64,000 nt of DNA from Streptomyces sp. NBC_01485 (lineage in GTDB: Bacteria > Actinomycetota > Actinomycetes > Streptomycetales > Streptomycetaceae), in NCBI RefSeq assembly GCF_036227125.1, contig NZ_CP109435.1, positions 992,001 through 1,056,000 of the forward strand, in the 5' to 3' direction. The position numbers and the translations under genes are program-made. This document shows positions 26,639 to 34,966 of the stretch, piece after piece. The notes under the pieces were generated by a model. The model was given only the letters and a program-made list of their open reading frames with translations, was not told the DNA's origin and ran no database searches. Numbering within the stretch: position 1 is the first letter of the stretch; each line of letters opens with the position of its first letter.

Positions 26639-27286
26639 TCAGCGCCCGGTGATCGCGAAGATGACCACCAGCCACGCGACGAAGAGCAGGATGACGACGG
26701 CGACGACGATCGCGGGGGTGCTGCGGGCCGAGACCTCGGCGCCCGTCGTCAGGTTGCGCAGCCGCTTGACGTGCAGCGTGCCGTTCCTGGCCCGGCCCGT
26801 CGCCCGCACCCGGTCCCCGTCGTTGACGGCGCCCTCGAACAGGTCGCCGCGCATCTCGACGGGCACCAGCCCGACCGGACGGCCCGCGCGATCGCGCATC
26901 TCCAGGCTGAAGTTGCACACGACGGTCGTGCCGACGTCCCCGTCGCTGCCGCTCACCTCGGTCCGCATCCGCACGCTGCGCGCCACGCCGTAGACGGTGC
27001 CGCTGCCGTCCAGGGTTCCGTCCGGGACGGGGCGGTGACGGCTCTCGTCCCTGGGGTGCTCGCGCCGGGGTTCCTGGTAGCGGGGTTCCTCGTGCCGGAC
27101 GGGGGTCGTGGGCCGGTGCACCTCCTGGGTCTGGAGGTGGATCCGTGGCCGCCACGGGCGTCGCGGCCGCGGATCCTCGTCCTCGCCGTACGCCGGGAGC
27201 CAGGCGCCGCAGTCACGGTTACGGCACCGCTGCGCGTCGGGCGGCGCCTCGGCACCGCACTTCTCGCACATCCAGGCGCCGTCCAC
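26639..27286 (-). CDS. Zinc-ribbon protein with C-terminal membrane anchor
   Basis: 215 aa from a GTG with GGGAGG upstream. Residues 7-27 hold a zinc ribbon (MCEKCGAEAPP and CRNRDCGAW). A charged Pro/Arg/His/Glu-rich linker follows, then a beta-rich domain (about 95-180) with repeated short strands, for example VPVEMRGDLFEGAV and GDRVRATGRARNGTLHVKRL, resembling OB-fold-like modules. The last 27 residues are one membrane helix (AIVVAVVILLFVAWLVVIFAI). It is convergent with the eCIS operon and divergent from the M23-like gene. No family was recognised. Confidence 0.75.
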   Translation of the reverse strand: MDGAWMCEKCGAEAPPDAQRCRNRDCGAWLPAYGEDEDPRPRRPWRPRIHLQTQEVHRPTTPVRHEEPRYQEPRREHPRDESRHRPVPDGTLDGSGTVYGVARSVRMRTEVSGSDGDVGTTVVCNFSLEMRDRAGRPVGLVPVEMRGDLFEGAVNDGDRVRATGRARNGTLHVKRLRNLTTGAEVSARSTPAIVVAVVILLFVAWLVVIFAITGR

Positions 27287-27489
27287 GGTCTAGGTGTCCT
27301 CCCTGCGACACGACATCGGCCACTTCCATCGTGACGCCGATCCCGCGCCCACGCCACACGCGCATGGTGGTTTCGCATTCCACATTCGCCGTCCCCCAAA
27401 GGTAATTGCACGCCCCATCGACCCGGAAAAGTCGAATACTGGGACGAGAAGAAGAACGAAGAAGAGAGAAAAAAGGAAAGGGGAAAAAG

Positions 27490-28011
27490 ATGTCCGCATT
27501 CACCATCGACGTGTCGAACCCGTTCCCCGCCGGGTTCACCAGCGCCATGGGCGGCCCCGGCGAGGGGGGCCACCAGTCCGAGAACTGGTACATCCAGTAC
27601 GGCATGGACCTCGGCGCGGGCGCCGGCACCACGGTGCGCGCCGCATTCGACGCCCACATCACCAAGTACAGCCCGCACGACACCTCGGCCGACACCGCCA
27701 AGGTCTACGGCGCCCAGTTGTTCATGCGCGCCCCCAACGACGAGATGGGCGGCTTCTACACGCACGTCACGAACGTCCCGGCCGGGCTGACCGTCGGCTC
27801 TCAGGTGTCCCGCGGGGATGTGCTCGGCGAGGTGTACGAAATCGCCGGCACCGCGTCACATCTGCACCTGGCGCTGGTCGAGATCATCGGCGGCGCGCCC
27901 GGCGGCCAGTACCAGGGCGTGGACCTGTACCAGATGTTCCTGAACACGGTGAACTCCGAGGCGGTCACCCCGGTCACCTTCAACCAGGACGGCTCTCCTC
28001 CCGCCCTGTGA
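27490..28011 (+). CDS. LytM/M23-like protein, possible pseudoenzyme or effector
   Basis: 173 aa from the ATG at 27490, after a striking A/G-rich leader with AGGAAAGGGG. The LytM fold is visible: GMDLGAGAGTTVRAAFDAHI, then THV (His92), VSRGDVLGEV and SHLHLAL (His124 and His126). In active M23 peptidases a His stands four residues before the metal Asp. Here Gln36 stands before Asp40, so one zinc ligand appears missing. There is no signal peptide, so export would need another route. Location beside the injection system suggests a cargo, but this is inference. Confidence 0.7.
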   Translation: MSAFTIDVSNPFPAGFTSAMGGPGEGGHQSENWYIQYGMDLGAGAGTTVRAAFDAHITKYSPHDTSADTAKVYGAQLFMRAPNDEMGGFYTHVTNVPAGLTVGSQVSRGDVLGEVYEIAGTASHLHLALVEIIGGAPGGQYQGVDLYQMFLNTVNSEAVTPVTFNQDGSPPAL

Positions 28012-28606
28012 CGTCGGTGACGACCAGGCCCGCGATGTGCGCGGTGACCGTGTCGAGGACGGCGGTCCAGACGGCGGCGTCGCCGAGCACGAGGTAGTTG
28101 AGGGTCAGGCCGTCGGTCATGGCGGCCAGATAGCGGGCCAGTACGGGGACGGGGACGCTGAGCCGGAAGTCCATGCTGTCGCCGAGCTGCTCGATGAGTT
28201 CGGTGTAGGCGTCGCCGTACATCTCGTACTGCCGTCGGGCCAGGTGCTCGAACCCCGGCTGGCGCAGGGCGTACTGGGTGAGTTCGTAGGTCAGCATGTG
28301 CGCGTCGGGGTGGGCGCGGACGTGCTCCCAGTACGCCTGGAAGCCGGCCCGGACGGTCTCCTCGAGAGTGGCCCGGGGCCGCAGGGCCTCCTTCACCACG
28401 GTCACGTAGTCGTCGGTGATGGTCGTGATGACCGACTCGACCAGTGCCTGCTTGGAGTCGAAGCAGTAGTGGAAGACGCTGAGGGACACGCCCGCCTCGG
28501 CGGCGATGGACCGGGTCGTCGTCCTTGCGACGCCGTCCCGGGCCATCGCCCTGATCGCCGCCGCCGTCAGCTGTCGGCGTCGCTCGGCCGACGGCATCCG
28601 TGTCAT
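27980..28606 (-). CDS. TetR-family transcriptional regulator
   Basis: 208 aa starting at the ATG at 28606 (MTRMPSAERRRQL); the longer upstream frame lacks a family-like sequence. The helix-turn-helix lies at about residues 28-47 (TTRSIAAEAGVSLSVFHYCF), followed by a ligand-binding domain of nine helices with HPDAHMLTYELTQYA. TetR proteins repress transcription until an effector binds. Its 3' end overlaps the M23-like gene by 32 bp in the convergent orientation. It is followed upstream by the M19-like gene in the same orientation, separated by only 34 bp, so they may be co-transcribed. Confidence 0.88.
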   Translation of the reverse strand: MTRMPSAERRRQLTAAAIRAMARDGVARTTTRSIAAEAGVSLSVFHYCFDSKQALVESVITTITDDYVTVVKEALRPRATLEETVRAGFQAYWEHVRAHPDAHMLTYELTQYALRQPGFEHLARRQYEMYGDAYTELIEQLGDSMDFRLSVPVPVLARYLAAMTDGLTLNYLVLGDAAVWTAVLDTVTAHIAGLVVTDVTGREESRPG

Positions 28607-28640
28607 CTGCGTGTCCCTCGCGTTCGTCCCCCGGCGCCGG

Positions 28641-30701
28641 TCAACTGCTGTAGACGCCCACCTCGTACAGCGAGTATCCCCAGTCCGTGCCGCGGCCTTG
28701 GCCATGCACCCGGACATAGCGGGCGGGCGTGCCGGTGAAGGAGGCGGTGTCCAGGCCGCCGTCACCGGAGGTGGTGGACCAGGCGGTCTGCCAGTTCACG
28801 CCGTCCGTGGACAGCTCGACGCGGTACGACTTCCCGTACGCGCGCTCCCAGTCGAGCGTGACCCGCTTGACCAGGTTGGTGTCGCCCAGGTCGATGCTCA
28901 GCCACTGGTCGTCCTTCCAGTCGCTGGCCCAGCGGGTGTCGGTGTCGCCGTCCACGGCCCGGCCCGGCGCGTAGCTGGTCACCGGGTTCGTCTCCGAGAA
29001 ACTGGCCGTGGCCGCCGCGCCCTTGGCGAGGTTGACGCCGGCCTGGTGCCGCTCGGCGGCGCCCCAGGTGTCGAGGTAGGACTCGGCGCCCCGGAACAGG
29101 TCGTCCACCACGTCCTGGCCGCCGACGAGCCGGATGTCCTCGATCCAGTCCGGGATCATGCCGACGTGCGCGGCGCCGTCGGTGTTGAAGTCGAACGTGC
29201 GCTGCCCGGTGGTCAGTCTGTCGATGACGGAGCCGCCGTCGACGCTCTTGAAGGGGTACGTGACCTTGTTGGCGGCGTTCGCGCCACGCGGGGCGGGGTG
29301 GTCGCCGATGCCGTTGAAGTCGGTGCCGTAGCCGTAGCCCACGCCGTACTTGTCCCGCAGCGCGTTCGTGCGCTTGGCCTCGGCGGCGAACGCCTCGGAC
29401 CCGTGCATGTACTGGGCGACGAAACCGCCGAGGGCGTAGACCCGCTCGGTCCAGTTCAGGTCCATCCAGCTGTGCGAGGACAGGACGCCGGGGTAGTTCG
29501 CCGCCTCGAACATGTCGAGCACCCGGCCGGTGGCCTTGACGCTCATGTGGTCGATCTCCAGCATCATCTTGCGCTGCATCATGCCGCGCACGGCGTACTC
29601 ACCGAGCGAGGTGAGCCCGCGCTTGTTGCACTGCGCGTTCGCGTCGTACGAGGGGACGTCCGTGCCGGCCGGCAGGTCGGCCTCCGCCTTGGAGGCGGCG
29701 CTGCCGATCGGGTTGTCGTGCTGCGGGCCGATGCACTTCTCGGTCTGCCAGAAGGTGCCCGTCGACAGGAACTGGCCGACGTTGATGGCCGTTCCGAGGC
29801 CGCCCTCGTCGAAGCGGACGCCGCACAGCGCGTTGTCGAACTTGTGGCACAGGAACATGCTGCGCACGCCCAGCCCGTACAGCTCGTCCAGGCCCTTGTC
29901 GATGTCGGACTTGCTGCACTGCGCGATGTCCAGGATCTGCTTGCAGCCGAACGGCTCGGAGGTCTCGACGCCGAGCACGACCGCGAGCTTGCCCTGCTTG
30001 ACGACCTCACGCGCCTGCGAGCTGTCCAGGACGATCCGGAACCAGCCCTTGCCGGTGCCGCCGTACATCTTGTCGACGTAGGCCTGCAGGTCGTACGCCA
30101 GCTTCGCCTGGAGGCGGATCGACGTCATCTCGTCACAACTGCGGTCCTTGAACGGGTAGATCGAGCAGATCATGCCGTTGGTGACGAGGTCGTTGACGAG
30201 CACCCGCTGCCCGCCGCGCCAGGCCCGCTCCACCCACGCGTAGTAGTTCGCCTGGTGGGTCATCGAGTCGTAGGCCGGCCAGTCCTTGAACGTCGGCCAG
30301 CCGATCGGGTCGTGCTTCCCGTCGCCGCCGTGGGTGATGTAGTCGAAGAGCGCGAGCGATCCGTCCGGGTAGTGCTCGGGACAGTCCTTCAGCGCGTCGG
30401 CGACGCCCGCCTCGGAGAACACCTTGCCGCAGATCAGCCGCCCGCCGAACGCCTCGTTGGAGAGCAGGTGGTTGTGCGCGTCGACGAACCCGCGCACCTC
30501 GCCCGCCGAGTTGGTGCCGGTGAACGGCGCACCGGTCACGTCGATCTGCGAGTCGGGGTTGGGCCGGCCGGTCGGTGTCCACCACTCCGCGCCGGCCGCC
30601 GAACTCGGCGTGGGGCCGAGGATCGTGGCGAGCACAAGGAGAAGCAGCGAGACGACGGTGGTGTCTCTGCGTCTGCGGTACGGGCGTCCGGTCATGGTCA
30701 C
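28641..30701 (-). CDS. Secreted M19-like dipeptidase/amidohydrolase with C-terminal discoidin domain
   Basis: 686 aa from a GTG at 30701; ATG at 30695 is an alternative. An Arg-rich n-region and a hydrophobic stretch ending near SSAAGA form a signal peptide. The catalytic part starts with FVDAHNHLLSNEAFGG and continues with VLGVETSEPFG, MLEIDHMSVKA, VLSSHSW and YGTDFNGIGDHPAP, a metal-dependent TIM-barrel like renal dipeptidases (M19). About 140 residues at the end are an F5/8-type C (discoidin) domain (WASDWKDDQWLSIDLGDTN, ending RYVRVHGQGRG), which usually binds glycans. It probably acts outside the cell. It is divergent from the amine oxidase gene. Confidence 0.82.
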   Translation of the reverse strand: MTMTGRPYRRRRDTTVVSLLLLVLATILGPTPSSAAGAEWWTPTGRPNPDSQIDVTGAPFTGTNSAGEVRGFVDAHNHLLSNEAFGGRLICGKVFSEAGVADALKDCPEHYPDGSLALFDYITHGGDGKHDPIGWPTFKDWPAYDSMTHQANYYAWVERAWRGGQRVLVNDLVTNGMICSIYPFKDRSCDEMTSIRLQAKLAYDLQAYVDKMYGGTGKGWFRIVLDSSQAREVVKQGKLAVVLGVETSEPFGCKQILDIAQCSKSDIDKGLDELYGLGVRSMFLCHKFDNALCGVRFDEGGLGTAINVGQFLSTGTFWQTEKCIGPQHDNPIGSAASKAEADLPAGTDVPSYDANAQCNKRGLTSLGEYAVRGMMQRKMMLEIDHMSVKATGRVLDMFEAANYPGVLSSHSWMDLNWTERVYALGGFVAQYMHGSEAFAAEAKRTNALRDKYGVGYGYGTDFNGIGDHPAPRGANAANKVTYPFKSVDGGSVIDRLTTGQRTFDFNTDGAAHVGMIPDWIEDIRLVGGQDVVDDLFRGAESYLDTWGAAERHQAGVNLAKGAAATASFSETNPVTSYAPGRAVDGDTDTRWASDWKDDQWLSIDLGDTNLVKRVTLDWERAYGKSYRVELSTDGVNWQTAWSTTSGDGGLDTASFTGTPARYVRVHGQGRGTDWGYSLYEVGVYSS

Positions 30702-30710
30702 AGCCCAGGT

Positions 30711-30744
30711 CCCTAGGTCGACGGGAAGGCGCGGTCGACTAGGG
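30711..30744. promoter_or_regulatory. Near-perfect inverted repeat in the divergent promoter region
   Basis: CCCTAGGTCGAC at 30711-30722 and GTCGACTAGGG at 30734-30744 form an inverted repeat with one extra G in the left arm and an 11-base spacer. It lies 10-43 bp upstream of the M19-like gene and is a plausible operator for a dimeric repressor such as the TetR protein at 27980. This is inference from position and symmetry only. Confidence 0.4.
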
Positions 30745-30807
30745 CGTTTTGACTGCCCATGGGATTGTCATGACCGACGCAAGATTGGTGGGATGAGGAT
30801 CGCGACA

Positions 30808-30822
30808 GACTCGGTCCGAGTC
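30808..30822. promoter_or_regulatory. Palindrome upstream of the amine oxidase
   Basis: GACTCGGTCCGAGTC is a perfect 7-bp inverted repeat around one base, 160 bp upstream of the oxidase ATG. Its size suits a helix-turn-helix operator. It differs in sequence from the repeat at 30711, so the two sites are probably read by different proteins or are unrelated. Confidence 0.35.
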
Positions 30823-30981
30823 AATAGTCCGGGACGCTTGACCTGATAAGTGCGGGGCGCCCTGCCTAAACCACCTTGGCCCGCCTGCCGGTTGCACGGA
30901 GGCAGTCGATGCGCTTACACGTTCAGGTGATGTTCCGCCGGAGCGGCCCACCGCCCTCAACCAGGCCCGTATCCAGGGCAT

Positions 30982-33027
30982 ATGGACATGTCGCGCACAT
31001 CTGTAGACCCGTCGTCCGTAGCCCCGGCATCCGGAGACCTCACGCCCGGCGCGCTCTCGCGTCGGCGGTTCACCGCGGCCACGGCGATGACCGCCTCCGC
31101 CGCCTCCGCCGCCGCCGCACTCACGGTCGCCGCCCCGGCCGCGGCACTCCCCCAACAGCCCGTCTGCCCGCCGAAGTCCACCGCCGACTGGGCGACCTGC
31201 CTGGCCGTCGCCCGAGCACTGCTGGTGGTCGACGAGGACGACCGGCCGCTCGTGCCGGGATACGAGAAGGTTCTCGCCGGCGGTCTGCCGCGGGCGAGGA
31301 CGAAGACCGCGAAGAAGGTGCTCGTGGTCGGCGCCGGGCCTGCCGGACTGGTGGCCGCCTGGCTGCTGAAGCGGGCCGGACACCACGTCACCCTCGTGGA
31401 GGCCAACGGCAACCGGGTCGGCGGCCGCGTCAAGACGTTCCGCACCGGCGGCCACGAGCACGCGGCGCAGGCGTTCGCCGACGCGCGCCAGTACGCGGAG
31501 GCGGGCGCCATGCGGATCCCGGGCAGCCACCCGCTGGTGATGGGCCTGATCAGCCAACTCGGCGTCAAGAAGCGCCGGTTCTACCTCACGGACGTCGACG
31601 CGGACGGCAAGCCCGTCAACAACGCCTGGCTGCACGTCAACGGCGTCCGCGTGCGCCGCTCCGAGTACGCGAAGTCGCCGCGCAAGGTCAACCGGTCCTT
31701 CGGTGTGCCCCGAAAGTACTGGGACACGCCGTCCGGGACCATCCTGCGCGCGGCCCTGGATCCCGTACGCGACGAGTTCAGCACCGCCGGCTCCGACGGC
31801 AAGCGGGTCGACAAGCCACTGCCGGAGCGGGTGCGGGGGTGGGCGCGGGTGGTGCAGCGGTTCGGGGACTGGTCGATGTACCGGTTCCTGACCGAGGAGG
31901 CGGGCCTCGACGAACGGACCGTCGACCTGGTCGGCACGCTGGAGAACCTCACCTCCCGGCTGCCGCTGTCGTTCATCCACAGTTTCATCAGCGCCTCGCT
32001 GATCAGCGCGGACACCGAGTTCTGGGAGCTGGTCGGCGGTACGGCCACGCTCCCGGACGCGCTGCTCAAGGAGGTCGCCGACGTGCTGCGGCTCGACCGG
32101 CGCGCGACGCACATCGAGTACTGGTCGCCGGACCGGCAGGGGAACGACGACGCCGGTCACGTCCATGCCGACGGACCGCACGTGTGGATCGACACGGTCT
32201 CCGAAGGGCGCGGCGGAAAGGTGGTGCGCGAGGAGTTCACCGCCGACCTCGCGATCGTCACGGTGCCGTTCTCGGGGCTGCGGCAGGTGCAGGTCAGCCC
32301 GCTGATGTCGTACAAGAAGCGGCGCGCCGTGGCGGAGCTGCACTACGACAGCGCGACCAAGGTGCTGCTGGAGTTCGGGCGCCGCTGGTGGGAGTTCACC
32401 GAGGCGGACTGGAAGCGTGAACTGAACGCCGTACGACCGGGGTTGTACGAGGACTACCGGTCGGGGAAGGCGCCGGCCGACGGGAGTCTGCTGGGCGTGC
32501 ACCCGTCGGTGCCGTCCGGCCACATCACGCCGGGGCAGCGGGTGCACTACGCCGCCAACCGGTGGGCCGCCCGTGACCAGCCCGAGGCGGCGCACATCGT
32601 CGGCGGGGGCTCGGTCTCCGACAACTCCAACCGGTTCATGATCAACCCGTCCCATCCGGTCGACGGCAGCCAGGGCGGTGTCGTCCTCGCCTCCTACAGC
32701 TGGGCCGACGACGCCTCCCGCTGGGACTCCCTGGACGACGACGCGCGCTATCCGCACGCCCTGCGCGGACTGCAGCAGGTCTACGGCCAGCGCGTCGAGG
32801 TGTTCTACACGGGCGCGGGCCGCACCCAGAGCTGGCTGCGCGACCCGTACGCCTACGGGGAGGCGTCCGTCCTGCTCCCCGGCCAGCACACGGAGCTGCT
32901 GACCGCCATCCGCACCCCCGAGGGACCGCTGCACTTCGCGGGCGACCACACCTCGGTCAAGCCGTCGTGGATCGAGGGCGCGCTGGAGTCGGGGGTGCGG
33001 GCCGCGCTGGAGGCGCACCTGAGCTGA
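30982..33027 (+). CDS. Tat-exported flavin monoamine/L-amino-acid oxidase
   Basis: 681 aa; ATG at 30982, with a second in-frame ATG at 30988. The N-terminus has a Tat signal ([17 protein letters not shown], Ala-rich core). The FAD-binding motif [20 protein letters not shown] lies near residue 113, followed by GGRVKTF, and the C-terminal FAD contact is [20 protein letters not shown]. This is the GMC-unrelated flavin amine oxidase family, which oxidises amines or L-amino acids to imines with release of hydrogen peroxide. The substrate is unknown. It is divergent from the M19-like dipeptidase, which could supply free amino acids outside the cell. Confidence 0.88.
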   Translation: MDMSRTSVDPSSVAPASGDLTPGALSRRRFTAATAMTASAASAAAALTVAAPAAALPQQPVCPPKSTADWATCLAVARALLVVDEDDRPLVPGYEKVLAGGLPRARTKTAKKVLVVGAGPAGLVAAWLLKRAGHHVTLVEANGNRVGGRVKTFRTGGHEHAAQAFADARQYAEAGAMRIPGSHPLVMGLISQLGVKKRRFYLTDVDADGKPVNNAWLHVNGVRVRRSEYAKSPRKVNRSFGVPRKYWDTPSGTILRAALDPVRDEFSTAGSDGKRVDKPLPERVRGWARVVQRFGDWSMYRFLTEEAGLDERTVDLVGTLENLTSRLPLSFIHSFISASLISADTEFWELVGGTATLPDALLKEVADVLRLDRRATHIEYWSPDRQGNDDAGHVHADGPHVWIDTVSEGRGGKVVREEFTADLAIVTVPFSGLRQVQVSPLMSYKKRRAVAELHYDSATKVLLEFGRRWWEFTEADWKRELNAVRPGLYEDYRSGKAPADGSLLGVHPSVPSGHITPGQRVHYAANRWAARDQPEAAHIVGGGSVSDNSNRFMINPSHPVDGSQGGVVLASYSWADDASRWDSLDDDARYPHALRGLQQVYGQRVEVFYTGAGRTQSWLRDPYAYGEASVLLPGQHTELLTAIRTPEGPLHFAGDHTSVKPSWIEGALESGVRAALEAHLS

Positions 33028-33058
33028 GCGACCCCCGCCCCCGACCCCCACTAGATTC

Positions 33059-33070
33059 TGAACGCGTTCA
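33059..33070. promoter_or_regulatory. 12-bp palindrome TGAACGCGTTCA before the epimerase remnant
   Basis: A perfect 12-bp palindrome lies 68 bp before the ATG at 33138. Palindromes of this kind (GAACGCGTTC core) are common TetR/AcrR operator types. The gene it precedes is truncated, so the site may be a relic. Confidence 0.35.
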
Positions 33071-33137
33071 AATCAAGGGTAGGGTCCTCTTCGGAAGATG
33101 ATCGGACGACGGTCGGAAGACGAAGGGGGCCTTACCG

Positions 33138-33374
33138 ATGAAGATCGTGCTGCCCGGCGGAACCGGGCAGGTGGGGACCGTGCTGCGCCGTGCGCTGACC
33201 GCCGCCGGACATGAGGTCGTGGTGCTGAGCAGGCGGCCCACCGGCCGGGGCGAGGTCCGGTGGGACGGCAGGACGCCCGGCCCCTGGACGGAGGTGATCG
33301 ACGGCGGCGACGTCGTGGTCAACTTGGCCGGCCGCAGCGTCAGTTGCCATCCCGTGCGGGCGAGGCGTCCGTGA
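33138..33374 (+). pseudogene. TIGR01777-type NAD(P)-dependent epimerase, 5' fragment
   Basis: 78 codons with a good start (GAAGGGGG upstream). The N-terminus MKIVLPGGTGQVGTVLRRAL is the Rossmann dinucleotide motif, and VVVNLAGRSVSC is the signature of TIGR01777 epimerases, which are normally about 300 aa. After this point the frame runs into Arg/Pro-rich codons and a TGA, and the rest of the gene is missing. It is the first of three remnants in a row. Confidence 0.75.
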
Positions 33375-33424
33375 TCCGGCAACCTTCCTCACGTAGCGCA
33401 GCGAAACCGCAGGAGATCGGAGGA

Positions 33425-33620
33425 GTGGCGTCGGTCACCAGGCGGTATCCACCCGCGCCCCACACCAGCCGGCCAGCCGGCCCTCCGCGCGGCCCGCGAA
33501 GCCTGGCTCCAGCAGCCGGCGCAGCGAACCGACGTGCCGCCGGACGACGTTGACCGCACCGCGCGGCCTGTCCCGCAGCCCGCTGGACGGCGCTGCCGAC
33601 GGCACCGCCGACGCACCGCG
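33425..33620 (-). pseudogene. SARP winged-helix remnant with a frameshift
   Basis: On the minus strand one frame reads AVNVVRRHVGSLRRLLEPGF, the recognition helix of SARP/AfsR-type winged helices. A second frame continues with LVWGAGGYRLVTDA, the wing and last strand of the same domain. The two parts join near 33480 only if a frameshift is assumed. No start, BTAD domain or 3' part remains. The assignment rests on the close match to the domain pattern. Confidence 0.55.
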
Positions 33621-33621
33621 C

Positions 33622-34247
33622 GCCGACGAAGAGGTACAGGTATGGAGCGACGACGCCCGCCGCCTGCTCGATCTGCTGACCCCGACGACGAGGCGGTCGT
33701 CCTCGGTTGCAGCTCCGGTGCCGTCGTCGCGGTCGATCTGCTGGCCCGGCACCCGGGACGGCTGCGTCGGGTGGTCGCGCACGAACCGCCGCTGCTGGAA
33801 CTCCTGTCGGATCCCGCCCCGCATCGCGCACTGTTCGCCGAGGTGCGCGAGACCCTCCGCTCGGCGGGAGCCGACGCCGCCATGACCCTGCTCGGCGAGG
33901 GGCTGGCGGACGGAGCGGTGCGGCAGGCGCCCGCGCAGCCGACGCAACTGCCGCCCGACATCCAGGAGATGGCCGTCCGGATGCACGCCAACCTTCCCGT
34001 CTTCCTGGGGCACATGCTCGTCCCGTTCTCCTCGTCCGTGCCCGACCTCGCCGCGCTCCAGCCCGTGGCCGACAAACTGGTGCCCTCCGCCGGGCGCGAC
34101 TCCCGCCGCCAACTCCCCCTGTACGGACCGGCCGCGCGCCTCGCGGAACTCCTCGGCTGCGCATTCGTCGAATTCCCCGGCGGCCACCTCGGAGCCGTCG
34201 AGTCCCCGAAGCAGTTCGCCGCCCACCTGCTGACCGTCCTGGAGTGA
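33622..34247 (+). pseudogene. Alpha/beta hydrolase, 3' part with a frameshift
   Basis: The main frame from about 33675 reads DDEAVVLGCSSGAVVAVDLL, with a nucleophile elbow GCSSGA, then HPGRLRRVVAHEPPLLELL and a C-terminal FPGGHLGAVESPKQFAAHLL with the catalytic His. About 15 residues that should precede it (VWSDDARRLLDLLT) are in another frame, so there is a one-base shift near 33680. The N-terminal strands and oxyanion loop are missing, replaced by the SARP remnant. The piece is probably inactive. Confidence 0.65.
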
Positions 34248-34304
34248 GCGGCCCCCCGAACACGCCGCCGGGGTCCGGGACGACTCCGCCCCGAACCCCG
34301 GCAA

Positions 34305-34363
34305 CCACAGACCACAGACCACAGACCGCAGACCGCAGACCGCAGACCGCAGACCGCAGACCG
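34305..34363. repeat. Tandem 7-bp repeat (CCACAGA x3, CCGCAGA x5)
   Basis: Eight head-to-tail heptamers, three of one type then five with one base changed, lie between the hydrolase remnant and the end of the minus-strand peptide gene. The array has no spacers and is not a CRISPR. It is a slippage-prone microsatellite in a 124-bp intergenic stretch. Confidence 0.9.
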
Positions 34364-34371
34364 ACCGCCTG

Positions 34372-34665
34372 TCAGCAGGTGCGGCCGACGTAGTGGGCGC
34401 CCTGGATCTTGCCGGCCGAGCCCAGCCAGGTCGTGCCGGGTCCGACGCACCGCTCGTAGTCGGGCGCCAGGGCGACCTCGACCTTGATGACCACGCGCGA
34501 GCCGTCGGACGTGCAGTGGTTGTAGAAGGCGTCGGAACCGGTCTCGTAGAAGCCGCACGGGTCCGCGGCCGCGGGGCCCGCGGTGGCGGCGGTCACCGCG
34601 CCCAGCGAGGTGAGCACGAGAGCGACGGAAGCGAGGGTGCTGAGCACCGTACGACGAACACGCAC
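34372..34665 (-). CDS. Secreted DUF6355-like small protein
   Basis: 97 aa from a GTG with AAAGGAG 8 bp upstream. A signal peptide (RRTVLSTLASVALVLTSLG, cleavage after PAAA) is followed by about 60 residues with four Cys: CGFYET, NHCTSDGSR, ERCVGPG and a terminal GRTC. Two disulfides are likely. The mature part resembles the DUF6355 family of small secreted streptomycete proteins; its role is unknown. The gene stands alone. Confidence 0.75.
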   Translation of the reverse strand: MRVRRTVLSTLASVALVLTSLGAVTAATAGPAAADPCGFYETGSDAFYNHCTSDGSRVVIKVEVALAPDYERCVGPGTTWLGSAGKIQGAHYVGRTC

Positions 34666-34966
34666 AGCGGGACTCCTTTGATCGGATCTGCCGGATGCCT
34701 GGCTCAGGATCGTGGCGTTCGCCTCGGAGTTGACCGGGTGCCGCGCCCCTTCACCCCACGAATCGTTTTTCCGCTACGCCGTTGGAGTGAATCTTCCGGG
34801 AAGGACGCATCGACGGCGGAGATCTCGGGGCGGACGGGCCCGTTCACCCGGGTGAGCGCCCCGAGTGGTGGCGGACGGTCGGCTGGCTGACGGTGGATCA
34901 CGTCGGGCCGGGTTCTGTCAGCTGACGAGGTGTCGGCTGCCCGGTCGGGACGGAAGGAACCATCAG
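34666..34966. other. Intergenic region between the DUF6355-like and repeat-protein genes
   Basis: About 300 bases between two divergent genes, with no coding frame that resembles a family. It contains a perfect 12-bp palindrome TCACCCGGGTGA at 34844-34855, a short T-run at 34764, and the likely ribosome site GGAAGGAAC before the ATG at 34967. Both promoters should lie here, but no box could be assigned with confidence. Confidence 0.5.

Noticed and set aside
34305..34363. A CRISPR array
   Set aside because: The units are 7 bp, adjacent and without spacers, and no cas gene is near.
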